A stretch of 41,623 bases of DNA from an uncultured Bacilli bacterium (GTDB lineage: Bacteria > Bacillota_I > Bacilli_A > RF39 > UBA660): positions 1-41,623 of the forward strand of contig CAKOYC010000001.1 of the NCBI GenBank assembly GCA_934130265.1, in the 5' to 3' direction. This document shows positions 33,966 through 41,623 of the stretch, piece by piece (positions within the stretch are counted from its first letter, which is position 1; every line of letters starts with the position of its first letter). The translations under genes were made by a program, and so were the position numbers. The notes beneath the pieces were generated by a model. It had not been told where the DNA came from, ran no database searches, and worked only from the letters and a program-made list of their open reading frames with translations.

Positions 33966-35090
33966 ATGAAATTTTCAATTAAAAAAGAAATACTATTAGA
34001 AGCACTAAATAAAGTGTCAAAAGCAATATCAACAAAAAATGTAATACCAGTATTAGCAGGTATCAAGTTTCATCTTACAAAAAGGAAATTAACTCTTACT
34101 GCTAGTGATAATGATATTACAATAGAAACATCAATCCCATGTGACAATGAGAATATAATCCTAAAAGAAGAAGGAAGCATTATTATTCAAGGTAAATATA
34201 TACTAGATATAGTAAGAAAATTACCTGATCCATTTATCAATATAGAAGTAGTCGATGATTTAAAGATATTAATATATACTGAAAACAGTGAATTTAACTT
34301 AAATGGTATTAGCGAAAAAGAATATCCATCTATTGAATTAGTAGAAAGTAAAAATCATATTGAACTATCTAAAACAATATTAAAAGAAATAGTTAATCAA
34401 ACTGCATTTGCAACTAGTATAGATGAGAATAAAGCTATATTGAATGGTATAAACTTTAATATTATTGGCAATATACTAGAATGTAATGCAACCGATTCAT
34501 ATAGATTAGCAAGAAAAGTTATACCTTTATCAACAAGTTCTGAGGAAAACATGAACATTGTTATACCTAGTAGAAATCTTGTGGAATTTACAAGAATACT
34601 AGGTGAAGGTGATGAAAAAATAGAAGTACATATCTTCAATAATAAAATACTATTTAAAAATCAAAACTTATTATTTCAATCTCGCTTAATAAATGGTACT
34701 TATCCAAATACTTCTAATTTATTACCTAAAGAAGATCAAGTAAAATTACATTTTAATATTAATGATTTTTACAATGTAGTTGACCGTGTAAGTATTTTAA
34801 CAAGTGATAAAGATAAAAATATAGTTACTATGGAAACTAATGGTAATATGTTAATAATGAAATCATCAAGTGTAGAAATTGGTAGAGTGGAAGAAAAAAT
34901 GTCTATTCAAAAGGATAGAGATTTAGATATTAAAATTTCTTTTAGTGCTAGATATATGATGGATGCTTTAAAATCTTTTTCCACAGATACTGTTGAATTA
35001 TCATTTGTAGGAGAAGTAAAGCCTATTGTTTTAAAAAGTAGTGAAGATGATACTTTAACTCAATTAGTTTTACCTATTAGAACCTATTAA
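33966..35090 (+). CDS. dnaN: DNA polymerase III beta subunit (sliding clamp)
   Basis: 374 residues; starts MKFSIKKEILLEALNKVSKA and ends QLVLPIRTY, both typical of the clamp, with three repeated clamp folds between. AGAAGGAAT precedes the ATG. It is followed by a strong terminator rather than running into recF. Confidence 0.97.
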   Translation: MKFSIKKEILLEALNKVSKAISTKNVIPVLAGIKFHLTKRKLTLTASDNDITIETSIPCDNENIILKEEGSIIIQGKYILDIVRKLPDPFINIEVVDDLKILIYTENSEFNLNGISEKEYPSIELVESKNHIELSKTILKEIVNQTAFATSIDENKAILNGINFNIIGNILECNATDSYRLARKVIPLSTSSEENMNIVIPSRNLVEFTRILGEGDEKIEVHIFNNKILFKNQNLLFQSRLINGTYPNTSNLLPKEDQVKLHFNINDFYNVVDRVSILTSDKDKNIVTMETNGNMLIMKSSSVEIGRVEEKMSIQKDRDLDIKISFSARYMMDALKSFSTDTVELSFVGEVKPIVLKSSEDDTLTQLVLPIRTY

Positions 35091-35115
35091 AACAAAGTAA
35101 CCTGTAAAATTTACT

Positions 35116-35146
35116 AAAAAAACTGGTAGAAATACCAGCTTTTTTC
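35116..35146 (+). terminator. dnaN terminator
   Basis: CTGGTA (35123-35128), loop GAAA, TACCAG (35133-35138), then C and six Ts; an A-run on the other side could make it work both ways. Confidence 0.85.
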
Positions 35147-35158
35147 ATTTTTTTACTC

Positions 35159-35178
35159 TTATCGACATAAAACGATAA
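35159..35178 (+). promoter_or_regulatory. Inverted repeat upstream of the comK-like gene
   Basis: TTATCG (35159-35164), 8-base spacer, CGATAA (35173-35178). It lies where the -35 region of the comK-like promoter would be, so it may be an operator. No protein can be assigned. Confidence 0.35.
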
Positions 35179-35188
35179 AATTCGACAG

Positions 35189-35194
35189 TATAAT
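35189..35194 (+). promoter_or_regulatory. -10 box of the comK-like gene
   Basis: TATAAT at 35189-35194, about 50 bases before the start codon. The -35 is unclear: TCGACA at 35162-35167 is 21 bases away, which is too far for a normal sigma-A promoter and would fit an activator-dependent one. Confidence 0.4.
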
Positions 35195-35242
35195 ATAGTA
35201 GACTGATGGTAAACATTTTTATGTTTTAGGGGGGAAAATAAA

Positions 35243-35698
35243 ATGAAAGATTATGAAATTAATGATGCCACTTTGGCAATCATACCAGAAACAAAAATGA
35301 CTTCTATAGTAGTAGAGGCCGATTATAAGTATAATGTGGAGGCAAGGCCACTAAAGATAATTGACTATAGCTGTAAATATTTTGGAAGCTCATATCTTGG
35401 AAGGAGGGAAGGGGCTAAACAAATATTAAAAACATCATATAAGTTACCTATAATGGTGGATGATAGTAGAAATGTAATTTTTTTTCCTACTGTATCACCA
35501 GAAGAAAATGATTGTTCTTGGTTAGCTTTAAATAGGATAGAAACTATAAATCCAGTCAAAAAAAGAAAAGACTATACAGAAGTAGTATTTGATAATGGAA
35601 AAAAAATAAACATTCCAATTTCATACAAATCAATGGAAAATCAAATTCTTAGAGCTAGTCGTCTAGAATCGGTTATTAGAAACAGAAAAAATCAATAA
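35243..35698 (+). CDS. comK: ComK-family competence transcription factor
   Basis: 151 residues. ComK is the master activator of DNA uptake genes in Bacillus and binds paired AT-boxes. Family motifs run through the whole protein: YEINDATLAIIPE (4-16), SCKYFGSSYLGR (43-54), KLPIMVD (67-73), FFPTVSP (80-86), CSWLAL (91-96), TEVVFDNGK (112-120) and ISYKSMENQ (126-134). Bacillus subtilis ComK (192 residues) has about 40 more at the C-terminus, including the FMLYPK peptide recognised by the adaptor MecA for ClpCP degradation; this part is absent. The gene stands alone between terminators, with GGGGGG upstream of the ATG, where yaaA lies in Bacillus. Family membership is secure; that it controls competence here is inferred. 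Confidence 0.9.
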   Translation: MKDYEINDATLAIIPETKMTSIVVEADYKYNVEARPLKIIDYSCKYFGSSYLGRREGAKQILKTSYKLPIMVDDSRNVIFFPTVSPEENDCSWLALNRIETINPVKKRKDYTEVVFDNGKKINIPISYKSMENQILRASRLESVIRNRKNQ

Positions 35699-35706
35699 TT
35701 TTTTTG

Positions 35707-35739
35707 CTAACATTATTTAATGATGTTAGTTTTTTTTTT
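35707..35739 (+). terminator. comK-like gene terminator
   Basis: CTAACATTA (35707-35715), loop TTTAA, TGATGTTAG (35721-35729; one G-T pair), then ten Ts. Confidence 0.85.
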
Positions 35740-35828
35740 ATAAAATTAAATTATATAGAAAATAATGGAATTTTAGTTACGGAATAAGTCAAAAAAAGCA
35801 ATTTTTTCTATTTTATTTAAACCAAATA

Positions 35829-35837
35829 TGTTATAAT
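35829..35837 (+). promoter_or_regulatory. recF-gyrB-gyrA promoter (-10 region)
   Basis: Extended -10 TGTTATAAT (35829-35837), the same sequence context as upstream of dnaN (ATATGTTATAATAT). No clear -35. Confidence 0.5.
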
Positions 35838-35882
35838 ATTCTTGCGTGTATGGGTATACTGAAAATGGGTGAAGGTGAAAAT

Positions 35883-35915
35883 ATGAAGGCTTTTTTGACT
35901 GAAAATGGAAATTAA
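35883..35915 (+). CDS. Possible 10-residue leader peptide overlapping recF
   Basis: ATG at 35883 with GGTGAAGGTG upstream encodes [10 protein letters not shown] and stops at 35915, 11 bases inside recF in another frame. recF itself has no clear ribosome site, so this short ORF may feed ribosomes to it. An in-frame ATG at 35865 would give 16 residues. Speculative. Confidence 0.3.
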   Translation: MKAFLTENGN

Positions 35916-37020
35916 ACGGTTAAATTTAGTTAATTTTCGTAATTATGGTAAAGTTAATTTAGAATTAGGACCATCTATGAATATATTTATTGGGGAAAAT
36001 GCTTCGGGAAAAACAAATATATTAGAGTCGATAGTTGTTTTAGCATTAACAAAGTCTTATAAGAATATTAATGAAAATAATTTAATAAGGCTCGATAAGA
36101 AGAAGGCTAAAATAAAAGGAACTGTTAAAAATAATAAATCATTAAAAAACTTAGAAATAGAAATTATGGAGACAGGAAAAGCAGTAAAAATTAATAGTAA
36201 GAGAGTTTACTGCTTAGCTGATTATATATCTAATTTAAATATTGTGCTTTTTACTCCTGATGATTTAGAGTTAATAAAAGGTTCTCCTAGTATTCGTAGA
36301 AATTTACTAAATATGGAACTTAGTCAACTTTCATCTTTATATTTAAATACCTATAATCAATATAATAAAATATTAAGAACACGTAATGAATATCTAAAAA
36401 TTCTTTTTACTAATAATATTGCTGATAAAAAATATCTTGATATTTTAACTGAACAATTAATAGATAAAGCAACTGTTATTTATAAACTTAGAAATGAATA
36501 TATAGAAAAAATTAACAAGAATATTAATAGTATTTTTAAGAATATTACTGGTGAAGAAAACTTATCAATTCTGTACAAGCCAAATATTTCCTTTAATAAT
36601 TATGAAGATGGCAGTTTAAAAAATACAATGAAGGAAATTTTGAACAAAAATTATCAAAGAGAGCTTCATATTGGTATGACGTTGTTTGGTCCGCACCGTG
36701 ATGATTTTCAATTTCGACTTAATGATGTGGATATGAAGTTATTTTCTTCACAAGGTCAACAAAAAAGTGCAGTCTTAGCTTATAAGTTGTCAACCATACC
36801 AATATTTGAGGAAAAAAATGGTACAAAACCAGTTTTATTATTAGATGATATATTTAGTGAACTTGACTTGAAAAAGAAAAATCGTTTATTAAAATATGTA
36901 AATCAAGATATTCAAAGTATTATAACAACCACTGATTTAAAAAATATTTCTAAAAAATCATTGGAGAGTGCAACAATATTTAAAGTAAATAATGGTAATG
37001 TTGAAAGGAGTAACAATTAA
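35905..37020 (+). CDS. recF: DNA replication and repair protein RecF
   Basis: 371 residues, an SMC-like ATPase. Walker [10 protein letters not shown] (30-38) and the Walker B region [11 protein letters not shown] near the C-terminus. Loads RecA at single-strand gaps with RecO and RecR. Its stop overlaps the gyrB start by one base (TAATG). The yaaA and remB (yaaB) genes that flank recF in Bacillus are absent. Confidence 0.97.
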   Translation: MEIKRLNLVNFRNYGKVNLELGPSMNIFIGENASGKTNILESIVVLALTKSYKNINENNLIRLDKKKAKIKGTVKNNKSLKNLEIEIMETGKAVKINSKRVYCLADYISNLNIVLFTPDDLELIKGSPSIRRNLLNMELSQLSSLYLNTYNQYNKILRTRNEYLKILFTNNIADKKYLDILTEQLIDKATVIYKLRNEYIEKINKNINSIFKNITGEENLSILYKPNISFNNYEDGSLKNTMKEILNKNYQRELHIGMTLFGPHRDDFQFRLNDVDMKLFSSQGQQKSAVLAYKLSTIPIFEEKNGTKPVLLLDDIFSELDLKKKNRLLKYVNQDIQSIITTTDLKNISKKSLESATIFKVNNGNVERSNN

Positions 37021-38945
37021 TGGAAAAAGAAAATTTAGCAAAATATGATTCCTCAGCTATTCAGGTATTGGAAGGATTAGAAGCTGTAAGAAAAAGACCT
37101 GGTATGTATATTGGAACTACAAGCAGTAGAGGATTACACCATTTAGTATGGGAAATAGTTGATAATGCTATAGATGAAGCTTTAGCAGGTTATTGTACCC
37201 ATATTGAGGTTACTATTGAAAAGAACAATAGTATTACTGTTAAAGATGATGGTCGTGGTATACCAGTAGATGTTCATCCAAAAACTGGAAAAAGTACTGT
37301 AGAAACTGTATATACAGTATTGCATGCTGGTGGAAAATTTGGAGGTGGTGGATATAAAGTATCTGGTGGCCTTCACGGTGTCGGTGCTAGTGTAGTTAAT
37401 GCTTTGTCCACATATCTAGAAGTAAAAGTATATAAAAATGGTCACGTTTACTATCAAAAATATACTAATGGTGGGCATCCAGTTGAACCTTTAAAAATTA
37501 TAGGTGATTGTGATGAAGATCGTACAGGAACAACAGTAACATTTTTACCTGATAAAGCTATTTTTCAGGAAACTACTGTATTTGATTATGATATATTACG
37601 AAATAGATTACGTGAGCTTGCATTTTTAAATCGTGGTCTCAGAATTACACTATATGATGATAGAGAAGCAGGTAAAAAAGAATCTTTTTGTTACGAAGGC
37701 GGAATTCGTGAATATGTTGAACTTTTAAACAAGTCTAAGCAACCAATACACGACACTATTATTGATGTAACAGGACAAGAAGGAGACATTATGTTAGAAG
37801 TTGCCTTACAATATAATGAAACCTATAGTTCTAGTATTTATTCATTTGTAAATAATATAACAACTCCAGAGGGTGGTACTCATGAAGATGGAGTTAGAAT
37901 GGCCCTTACAAGAATACTAAATAAGTATGCCCAAAGTACTGGTATGATGAAAGATAAGGATGATTCCTTAACTGGTGACGATGTTAAAGAGGGATTAACA
38001 ATGATTGTTTCTATAAAACATCCTAACCCTCAGTTTGAAGGCCAAACAAAAACTAAACTTGGAAATAGTGAAGTTCGTGGTATAGCAAATAGAATTTTTT
38101 CAGCAAATCTTGAAAGATTTTTAATGGAACATCCAGATGAAGCAAAAATAATTATAGAAAAAGCAATGACAGCTTCAAGAGCTAGGGTAGCAGCTAAAAA
38201 AGCAAGAGAATTAACAAGAAGAAAAGGTGATTTAGATGTCACTAACTTCTACGGAAAATTATCTGATTGTAAGAGTAAAGATGCCTCAGAAAGCGAAATA
38301 TTCTTAGTAGAAGGTGATTCTGCTGGTGGTTCTGCTATAAAGGGTAGAAATAGTATGACGCAAGCAATTTTACCATTAAGAGGAAAAATACTTAATGTAG
38401 AAAAGGCAAGATTAGATAGAGCTTTATCAAATGAAGAAATTCGTACTATTATAACAGCTTTTGGTACTGGTATTGGTGAAGAATTTGATTTATCAAAGCT
38501 TAGATATAATAAAATTATTATTATGACAGATGCTGATGTAGATGGTAGTCATATTAGAGTATTACTTTTAACATTATTTTACCGCTTTTTTAAGCCAATT
38601 GTTGAAGCCGGACATGTATATGCTGCTCAACCTCCTTTATTCGTTATAAAGCATGGAAAAACTATCAAATACGTTTTAAATGAGCAAGAAAGAGATGAGT
38701 ATCTAGCAACACTTTCTCCAAATACTAAATATGATATAGCTAGAATGAAAGGTTTAGGAGAAATGGATGCTGAAGAATTAAATGAAACAACAATGGATAT
38801 TCATAAGAGAGTATTAAGACAAATAACTGTTGAAGATGCATTAGCTGCCGATGAAACTTTCTCTAAATTAATGGGTGAAGAAGTAGAACCTAGAAGAGAA
38901 TTTATTGAAACAAATGCAACTTATGTTGAAAACTTAGATATATAG
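37020..38945 (+). CDS. gyrB: DNA gyrase subunit B
   Basis: 641 residues. GHKL ATPase domain ([37 protein letters not shown]), transducer, then TOPRIM with EGDSAGGSA and DADVDGSHI, and the C-terminal GyrB domain ([13 protein letters not shown]). Length fits Gram-positive GyrB without the large insert of enterobacteria. The ribosome site AAAGGAGT lies inside the recF end. Confidence 0.98.
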   Translation: MEKENLAKYDSSAIQVLEGLEAVRKRPGMYIGTTSSRGLHHLVWEIVDNAIDEALAGYCTHIEVTIEKNNSITVKDDGRGIPVDVHPKTGKSTVETVYTVLHAGGKFGGGGYKVSGGLHGVGASVVNALSTYLEVKVYKNGHVYYQKYTNGGHPVEPLKIIGDCDEDRTGTTVTFLPDKAIFQETTVFDYDILRNRLRELAFLNRGLRITLYDDREAGKKESFCYEGGIREYVELLNKSKQPIHDTIIDVTGQEGDIMLEVALQYNETYSSSIYSFVNNITTPEGGTHEDGVRMALTRILNKYAQSTGMMKDKDDSLTGDDVKEGLTMIVSIKHPNPQFEGQTKTKLGNSEVRGIANRIFSANLERFLMEHPDEAKIIIEKAMTASRARVAAKKARELTRRKGDLDVTNFYGKLSDCKSKDASESEIFLVEGDSAGGSAIKGRNSMTQAILPLRGKILNVEKARLDRALSNEEIRTIITAFGTGIGEEFDLSKLRYNKIIIMTDADVDGSHIRVLLLTLFYRFFKPIVEAGHVYAAQPPLFVIKHGKTIKYVLNEQERDEYLATLSPNTKYDIARMKGLGEMDAEELNETTMDIHKRVLRQITVEDALAADETFSKLMGEEVEPRREFIETNATYVENLDI

Positions 38946-38955
38946 GAGGTAAAAA

Positions 38956-41409
38956 ATGGATCGATTAGAAACAAATAATATAGTTAAAGAAGTTCAAGAT
39001 TCCTTTTTGGAATATTCAATGAGTGTAATTGTAGCAAGAGCACTTCCTGATTTAAGAGATGGTCTTAAACCTGTACATCGTCGTATTCTATATTCTATGT
39101 TTGAGTCTGGGTATACACCAGATAAACCACATCGAAAGAGTGCTAAAACGGTAGGAGAGGTTATGGGTAATTATCATCCACATGGTGATAGTTCTATCTA
39201 TGAAGCTATGGTAAGAATGGCTCAAGACTTTTCTTATAGATATATGCTAATTGATGGGCATGGTAATTTTGGTAATATTGAAGGTTACGGAGCAGCAGCA
39301 ATGCGTTACACAGAAACTAGACTTTCTAAGATATCACTTGAATTATTAAGAAATATTAATAAAAATACAGTTAATTTTATTCCAAACTTTGATGAAACTA
39401 CTAAAGAACCAGAAGTTTTACCTTCAAGGTTTCCAAATATTTTAGTAAATGGAACAACTGGTATAGCTGTAGGGATGGCAACTAACATACCACCTCATAA
39501 CTTAGGAGAAGTAATAGATGGTTGTGTTGCTTATATTGATAACCATGATATTACACTAGATGAATTAATGAAATATATTAAAGGACCAGATTTTCCAACA
39601 GGGGCTAATATCTTAGGAAATAGTGGTATAAGAAAAGCTTACGAAACGGGCCGTGGTTCCATTACAATAAGAAGTAAAGCTACAATTGAAGAAAAAAACG
39701 GTCGTCATTATATAATAATTGATGAGGTTCCGTATGGTGTTAATACTTTAGAATTAAAGAATAAAGTTGCAGAACTTGTTCATAATAAGACAATTGAAGG
39801 AATATCTGATTATCATTCTGATTTGAAAAATGGTATTAAGATTACAATTACTTTAAAGAAAGATGCTAACGCTCAAGTTGTACTAAATAAATTATTTAAA
39901 CATACTGCTTTTCAAACAACCTATGGAATAATATTTTTGATGCTAGATCAAGGGGTTCCAAAAACTTTAGGATTAAAAGATATTATAGTTAAGTATATTG
40001 ATTATCAAAAAGAAGTAATAATTCGTAGAACAAAATATGATTTAGATGTAGCCGAGAAAAGAGTACATATCTTAGAAGGATTAAAAATAGCCCTTGATCA
40101 TATTGATGCAGTTATTAAACTAATTCGTGGTTCAAAAACTGATGAAGAAGCTCGCTCTGGACTAATTAATCAATTTGGATTAACTGAGATTCAAGCAAAT
40201 TCGATTTTAGAAATGAAACTACGTCGTTTAACTGGATTAGAGCGTGAAAAGATAGAAAACGAATTAAATGAACTGTTAAAGACTATTGAGAAACTTAAAG
40301 AAATATTAAGTAGTGATGAAAACATTTTGAAAGTTATCAAAGAAGAATTACTAGAAATAAAAGACAAGTATGCTGATGAAAGACGTACTAATATAGATAT
40401 GACAGCTATAGAGTATATAGAGGATGAATCTTTAATACCTGTAGAGGATATAATAGTAACTTTAACCAATAAGGGCTACATTAAACGTATGAAATCAGAT
40501 ACATATAGAGCCCAAAATAGAGGCGGTGTTGGAATAAGAGGCATGTCAACTAATGAGGAAGATTTTGTAGAACAAGTAATTCCAATGAAAACACATGATT
40601 ATTTATTATTCTTTTCGAATAGTGGAAAGGTGTACCGACTAAAAGGCTATGAAATTCCAGAATTTAGTAGACAGTCAAAAGGAATACCAATAGTTAATTT
40701 ATTATCATTAGATAAAAATGAAAACATACGTTCGATGATCGAGTTAGATTCAAATGAAGATAAAATTAAGTATTTGTTATTTACTACAAAAAACGGTTTA
40801 GTAAAGAGAACACCTATTGAGGAATTTAATAACATAAGAAAAAGCGGAAAAATTTCAATTATACTAAAGGAAAATGATGAATTGATTGCTGTAAGAAAAA
40901 CTACTGGTACAGATGAGGTTGTAATTGGAGCTAAAAATGGTAGAATGGTAAGATTCAATGAAACCGAAATTAGATCAATGGGTCGTGGAACTTCCGGAGT
41001 TAAAGGTATAGATTTGACTGATAGTGAAGTAGTAAGTTCTGAAATAATCAATTCCGGAGAAGATATTTTAATTGTAACTGAAAAAGGTTATGGAAAGAAA
41101 ACTTTAATAGATGAATATAGATTGACTCATAGAGGTAGTAAGGGTGTGAAAGCCTTGAATATAACAGAAAAAAATGGAAATATGGTTGCATTGAAGTATG
41201 TTAATCCAAACTATGTTGATAAATTAGATGTTATGATAATAACAGATAGTGGTATAATTATGAGGATGCCATTATCGCAAATTTCAACATTGAAACGAGC
41301 AACTCAAGGAAATAGATTAATTAATTTAAAAGAAAATCAAAAAGTAGCAACTATAGCTATTGTAGAAAAAGAAATTGAATCAGATCAAGCAGAAGAGAAA
41401 AATCAATAG
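38956..41409 (+). CDS. gyrA: DNA gyrase subunit A
   Basis: 817 residues. Catalytic Tyr118 in AAAMRYTE; the quinolone-determining stretch [10 protein letters not shown] (74-83) keeps Ser79 and Glu83, the positions equivalent to Escherichia coli Ser83 and Asp87, so it looks quinolone-sensitive. The C-terminal beta-pinwheel has a GyrA-box-like QNRGGVG. A short acidic tail follows. TAGGAGG ribosome site 10 bases after gyrB. Confidence 0.98.
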   Translation: MDRLETNNIVKEVQDSFLEYSMSVIVARALPDLRDGLKPVHRRILYSMFESGYTPDKPHRKSAKTVGEVMGNYHPHGDSSIYEAMVRMAQDFSYRYMLIDGHGNFGNIEGYGAAAMRYTETRLSKISLELLRNINKNTVNFIPNFDETTKEPEVLPSRFPNILVNGTTGIAVGMATNIPPHNLGEVIDGCVAYIDNHDITLDELMKYIKGPDFPTGANILGNSGIRKAYETGRGSITIRSKATIEEKNGRHYIIIDEVPYGVNTLELKNKVAELVHNKTIEGISDYHSDLKNGIKITITLKKDANAQVVLNKLFKHTAFQTTYGIIFLMLDQGVPKTLGLKDIIVKYIDYQKEVIIRRTKYDLDVAEKRVHILEGLKIALDHIDAVIKLIRGSKTDEEARSGLINQFGLTEIQANSILEMKLRRLTGLEREKIENELNELLKTIEKLKEILSSDENILKVIKEELLEIKDKYADERRTNIDMTAIEYIEDESLIPVEDIIVTLTNKGYIKRMKSDTYRAQNRGGVGIRGMSTNEEDFVEQVIPMKTHDYLLFFSNSGKVYRLKGYEIPEFSRQSKGIPIVNLLSLDKNENIRSMIELDSNEDKIKYLLFTTKNGLVKRTPIEEFNNIRKSGKISIILKENDELIAVRKTTGTDEVVIGAKNGRMVRFNETEIRSMGRGTSGVKGIDLTDSEVVSSEIINSGEDILIVTEKGYGKKTLIDEYRLTHRGSKGVKALNITEKNGNMVALKYVNPNYVDKLDVMIITDSGIIMRMPLSQISTLKRATQGNRLINLKENQKVATIAIVEKEIESDQAEEKNQ

Positions 41410-41425
41410 TAATTTCTCTTTTTTT
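41394..41425 (+). terminator. gyrA terminator
   Basis: AGAGAAA (41394-41400) pairs with TTTCTCT (41413-41419) over a 12-base loop containing the gyrA stop, then six Ts. Confidence 0.6.
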
Positions 41426-41520
41426 GTTTCCAGTAAATAATTTAATTAAGCAAATAAATAGACAATATGTAAGTTAAAAGAGAAATATAAGATCAAATAA
41501 AACAATTAGATATAATTCAA

Positions 41521-41536
41521 TATTTTATGTGAAACA
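41521..41536 (+). promoter_or_regulatory. parS-like site
   Basis: TATTTTATGTGAAACA matches the ParB site TGTTTCACGTGAAACA at 13 of 16 bases; the right half is perfect and all mismatches are in the left half. Confidence 0.4.
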
Positions 41537-41552
41537 AGAGCGAAGGAAAAAA

Positions 41553-41568
41553 TATTTCCCGGGAAATA
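41553..41568 (+). promoter_or_regulatory. Noc-binding site (NBS)
   Basis: TATTTCCCGGGAAATA is a perfect 16-base palindrome containing the complete Bacillus NBS consensus ATTTCCCGGGAAAT (41554-41567). It lies in the gene-free stretch after gyrA, 17 bases after the parS-like site. It supports a working Noc system in this genome. Confidence 0.8.
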
Positions 41569-41623
41569 ATTAGATAAGTAAGTAGATAATATATATTTAG
41601 AAAAATAAAATAAGTCCGAATAA

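Noticed and set aside
33571..33978. Open frame of 135 codons on the minus strand over the dnaA end
   Set aside because: It lies opposite conserved dnaA domain IV codons and the DnaA boxes, has low-complexity hydrophobic translation and no ribosome site.
1..41623. tRNA, rRNA, CRISPR arrays, insertion sequences or prophage genes
   Set aside because: None seen on either strand; every large ORF is a chromosomal gene or explained above.
1..41623. Mollicutes genetic code (TGA = Trp)
   Set aside because: Trp residues are encoded by TGG, for example in the SpoIIR NWWC motif, and TGA closes real genes such as the 228-residue ORF at 29249.

Overview
The window is the replication-origin region of a very AT-rich, Gram-positive-type bacterium, most likely a member of the Bacilli (Bacillota). 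On the left arm the gene order rpmH-rnpA-yidC-jag-(orf)-mnmE-mnmG-rsmG-noc-soj-spo0J-mscS-DUF951-(transporter)-ychF-rpsF-ssb-rpsR-DHH phosphodiesterase-rplI-dnaB follows the classical Bacillus origin arrangement. On the right are dnaA-dnaN-(comK-like)-recF-gyrB-gyrA. TGA is a stop and TGG encodes Trp, so this is not a Mollicutes with the altered code. SpoIIR, a ComK homologue and a Noc-type second ParB point to a lineage related to spore-forming, competence-bearing Bacilli. The strong AT bias and compact layout would fit one of the uncultured host-associated Bacilli lineages (inference; the genus cannot be named from this).

Layout. 1-5.9 kb (minus): an SGNH hydrolase with an in-frame stop, murA, a 50-residue unknown protein, an MntP-type manganese exporter, spoIIR, prmC, prfA and rpoE (delta). 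6-8.1 kb (minus): argS and a DUF1934 protein. 8.2-10.7 kb (plus): a class A penicillin-binding protein and a LemA-like membrane protein, the only genes on the left arm pointing against the fork. 10.7-17 kb (minus): ung, rlmH, walJ-like, an M23 peptidase with LysM and G5 domains, dnaB, rplI and a soluble DHH phosphodiesterase in the gdpP position. 17-23.7 kb (minus): rpsR, ssb, rpsF, ychF, an AbgT-family transporter, DUF951, mscS, spo0J and soj. 23.8-32.1 kb (minus): noc-like, rsmG, mnmG, mnmE, an unrecognised 228-residue gene, jag, yidC, rnpA and rpmH. 32.2-34 kb: a bipartite oriC with DnaA-box clusters on both sides of dnaA. 34-41.4 kb (plus): dnaN, comK-like, recF, gyrB and gyrA. After gyrA lie an exact Noc-binding palindrome and a degenerate parS-like site.

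The genes cover origin firing (dnaA, dnaN, dnaB, ssb, gyrase, recF), origin segregation and nucleoid occlusion (soj, spo0J, noc), tRNA and rRNA modification (mnmE, mnmG, rsmG, rlmH), membrane protein insertion, wall synthesis and remodelling, and translation. Most transcription units are tight, with 1-8 nt overlaps and intrinsic terminators that often share bases with the next promoter.

The most interesting items are the ComK homologue between dnaN and recF, which lacks the C-terminal tail that MecA uses in Bacillus; the Noc-like protein with a 230-residue low-complexity linker carrying repeated DxLL motifs, paired with an exact Noc site; the stripped-down GdpP with an altered GGGH motif; and the unknown gene that opens the mnmE-mnmG-rsmG operon.
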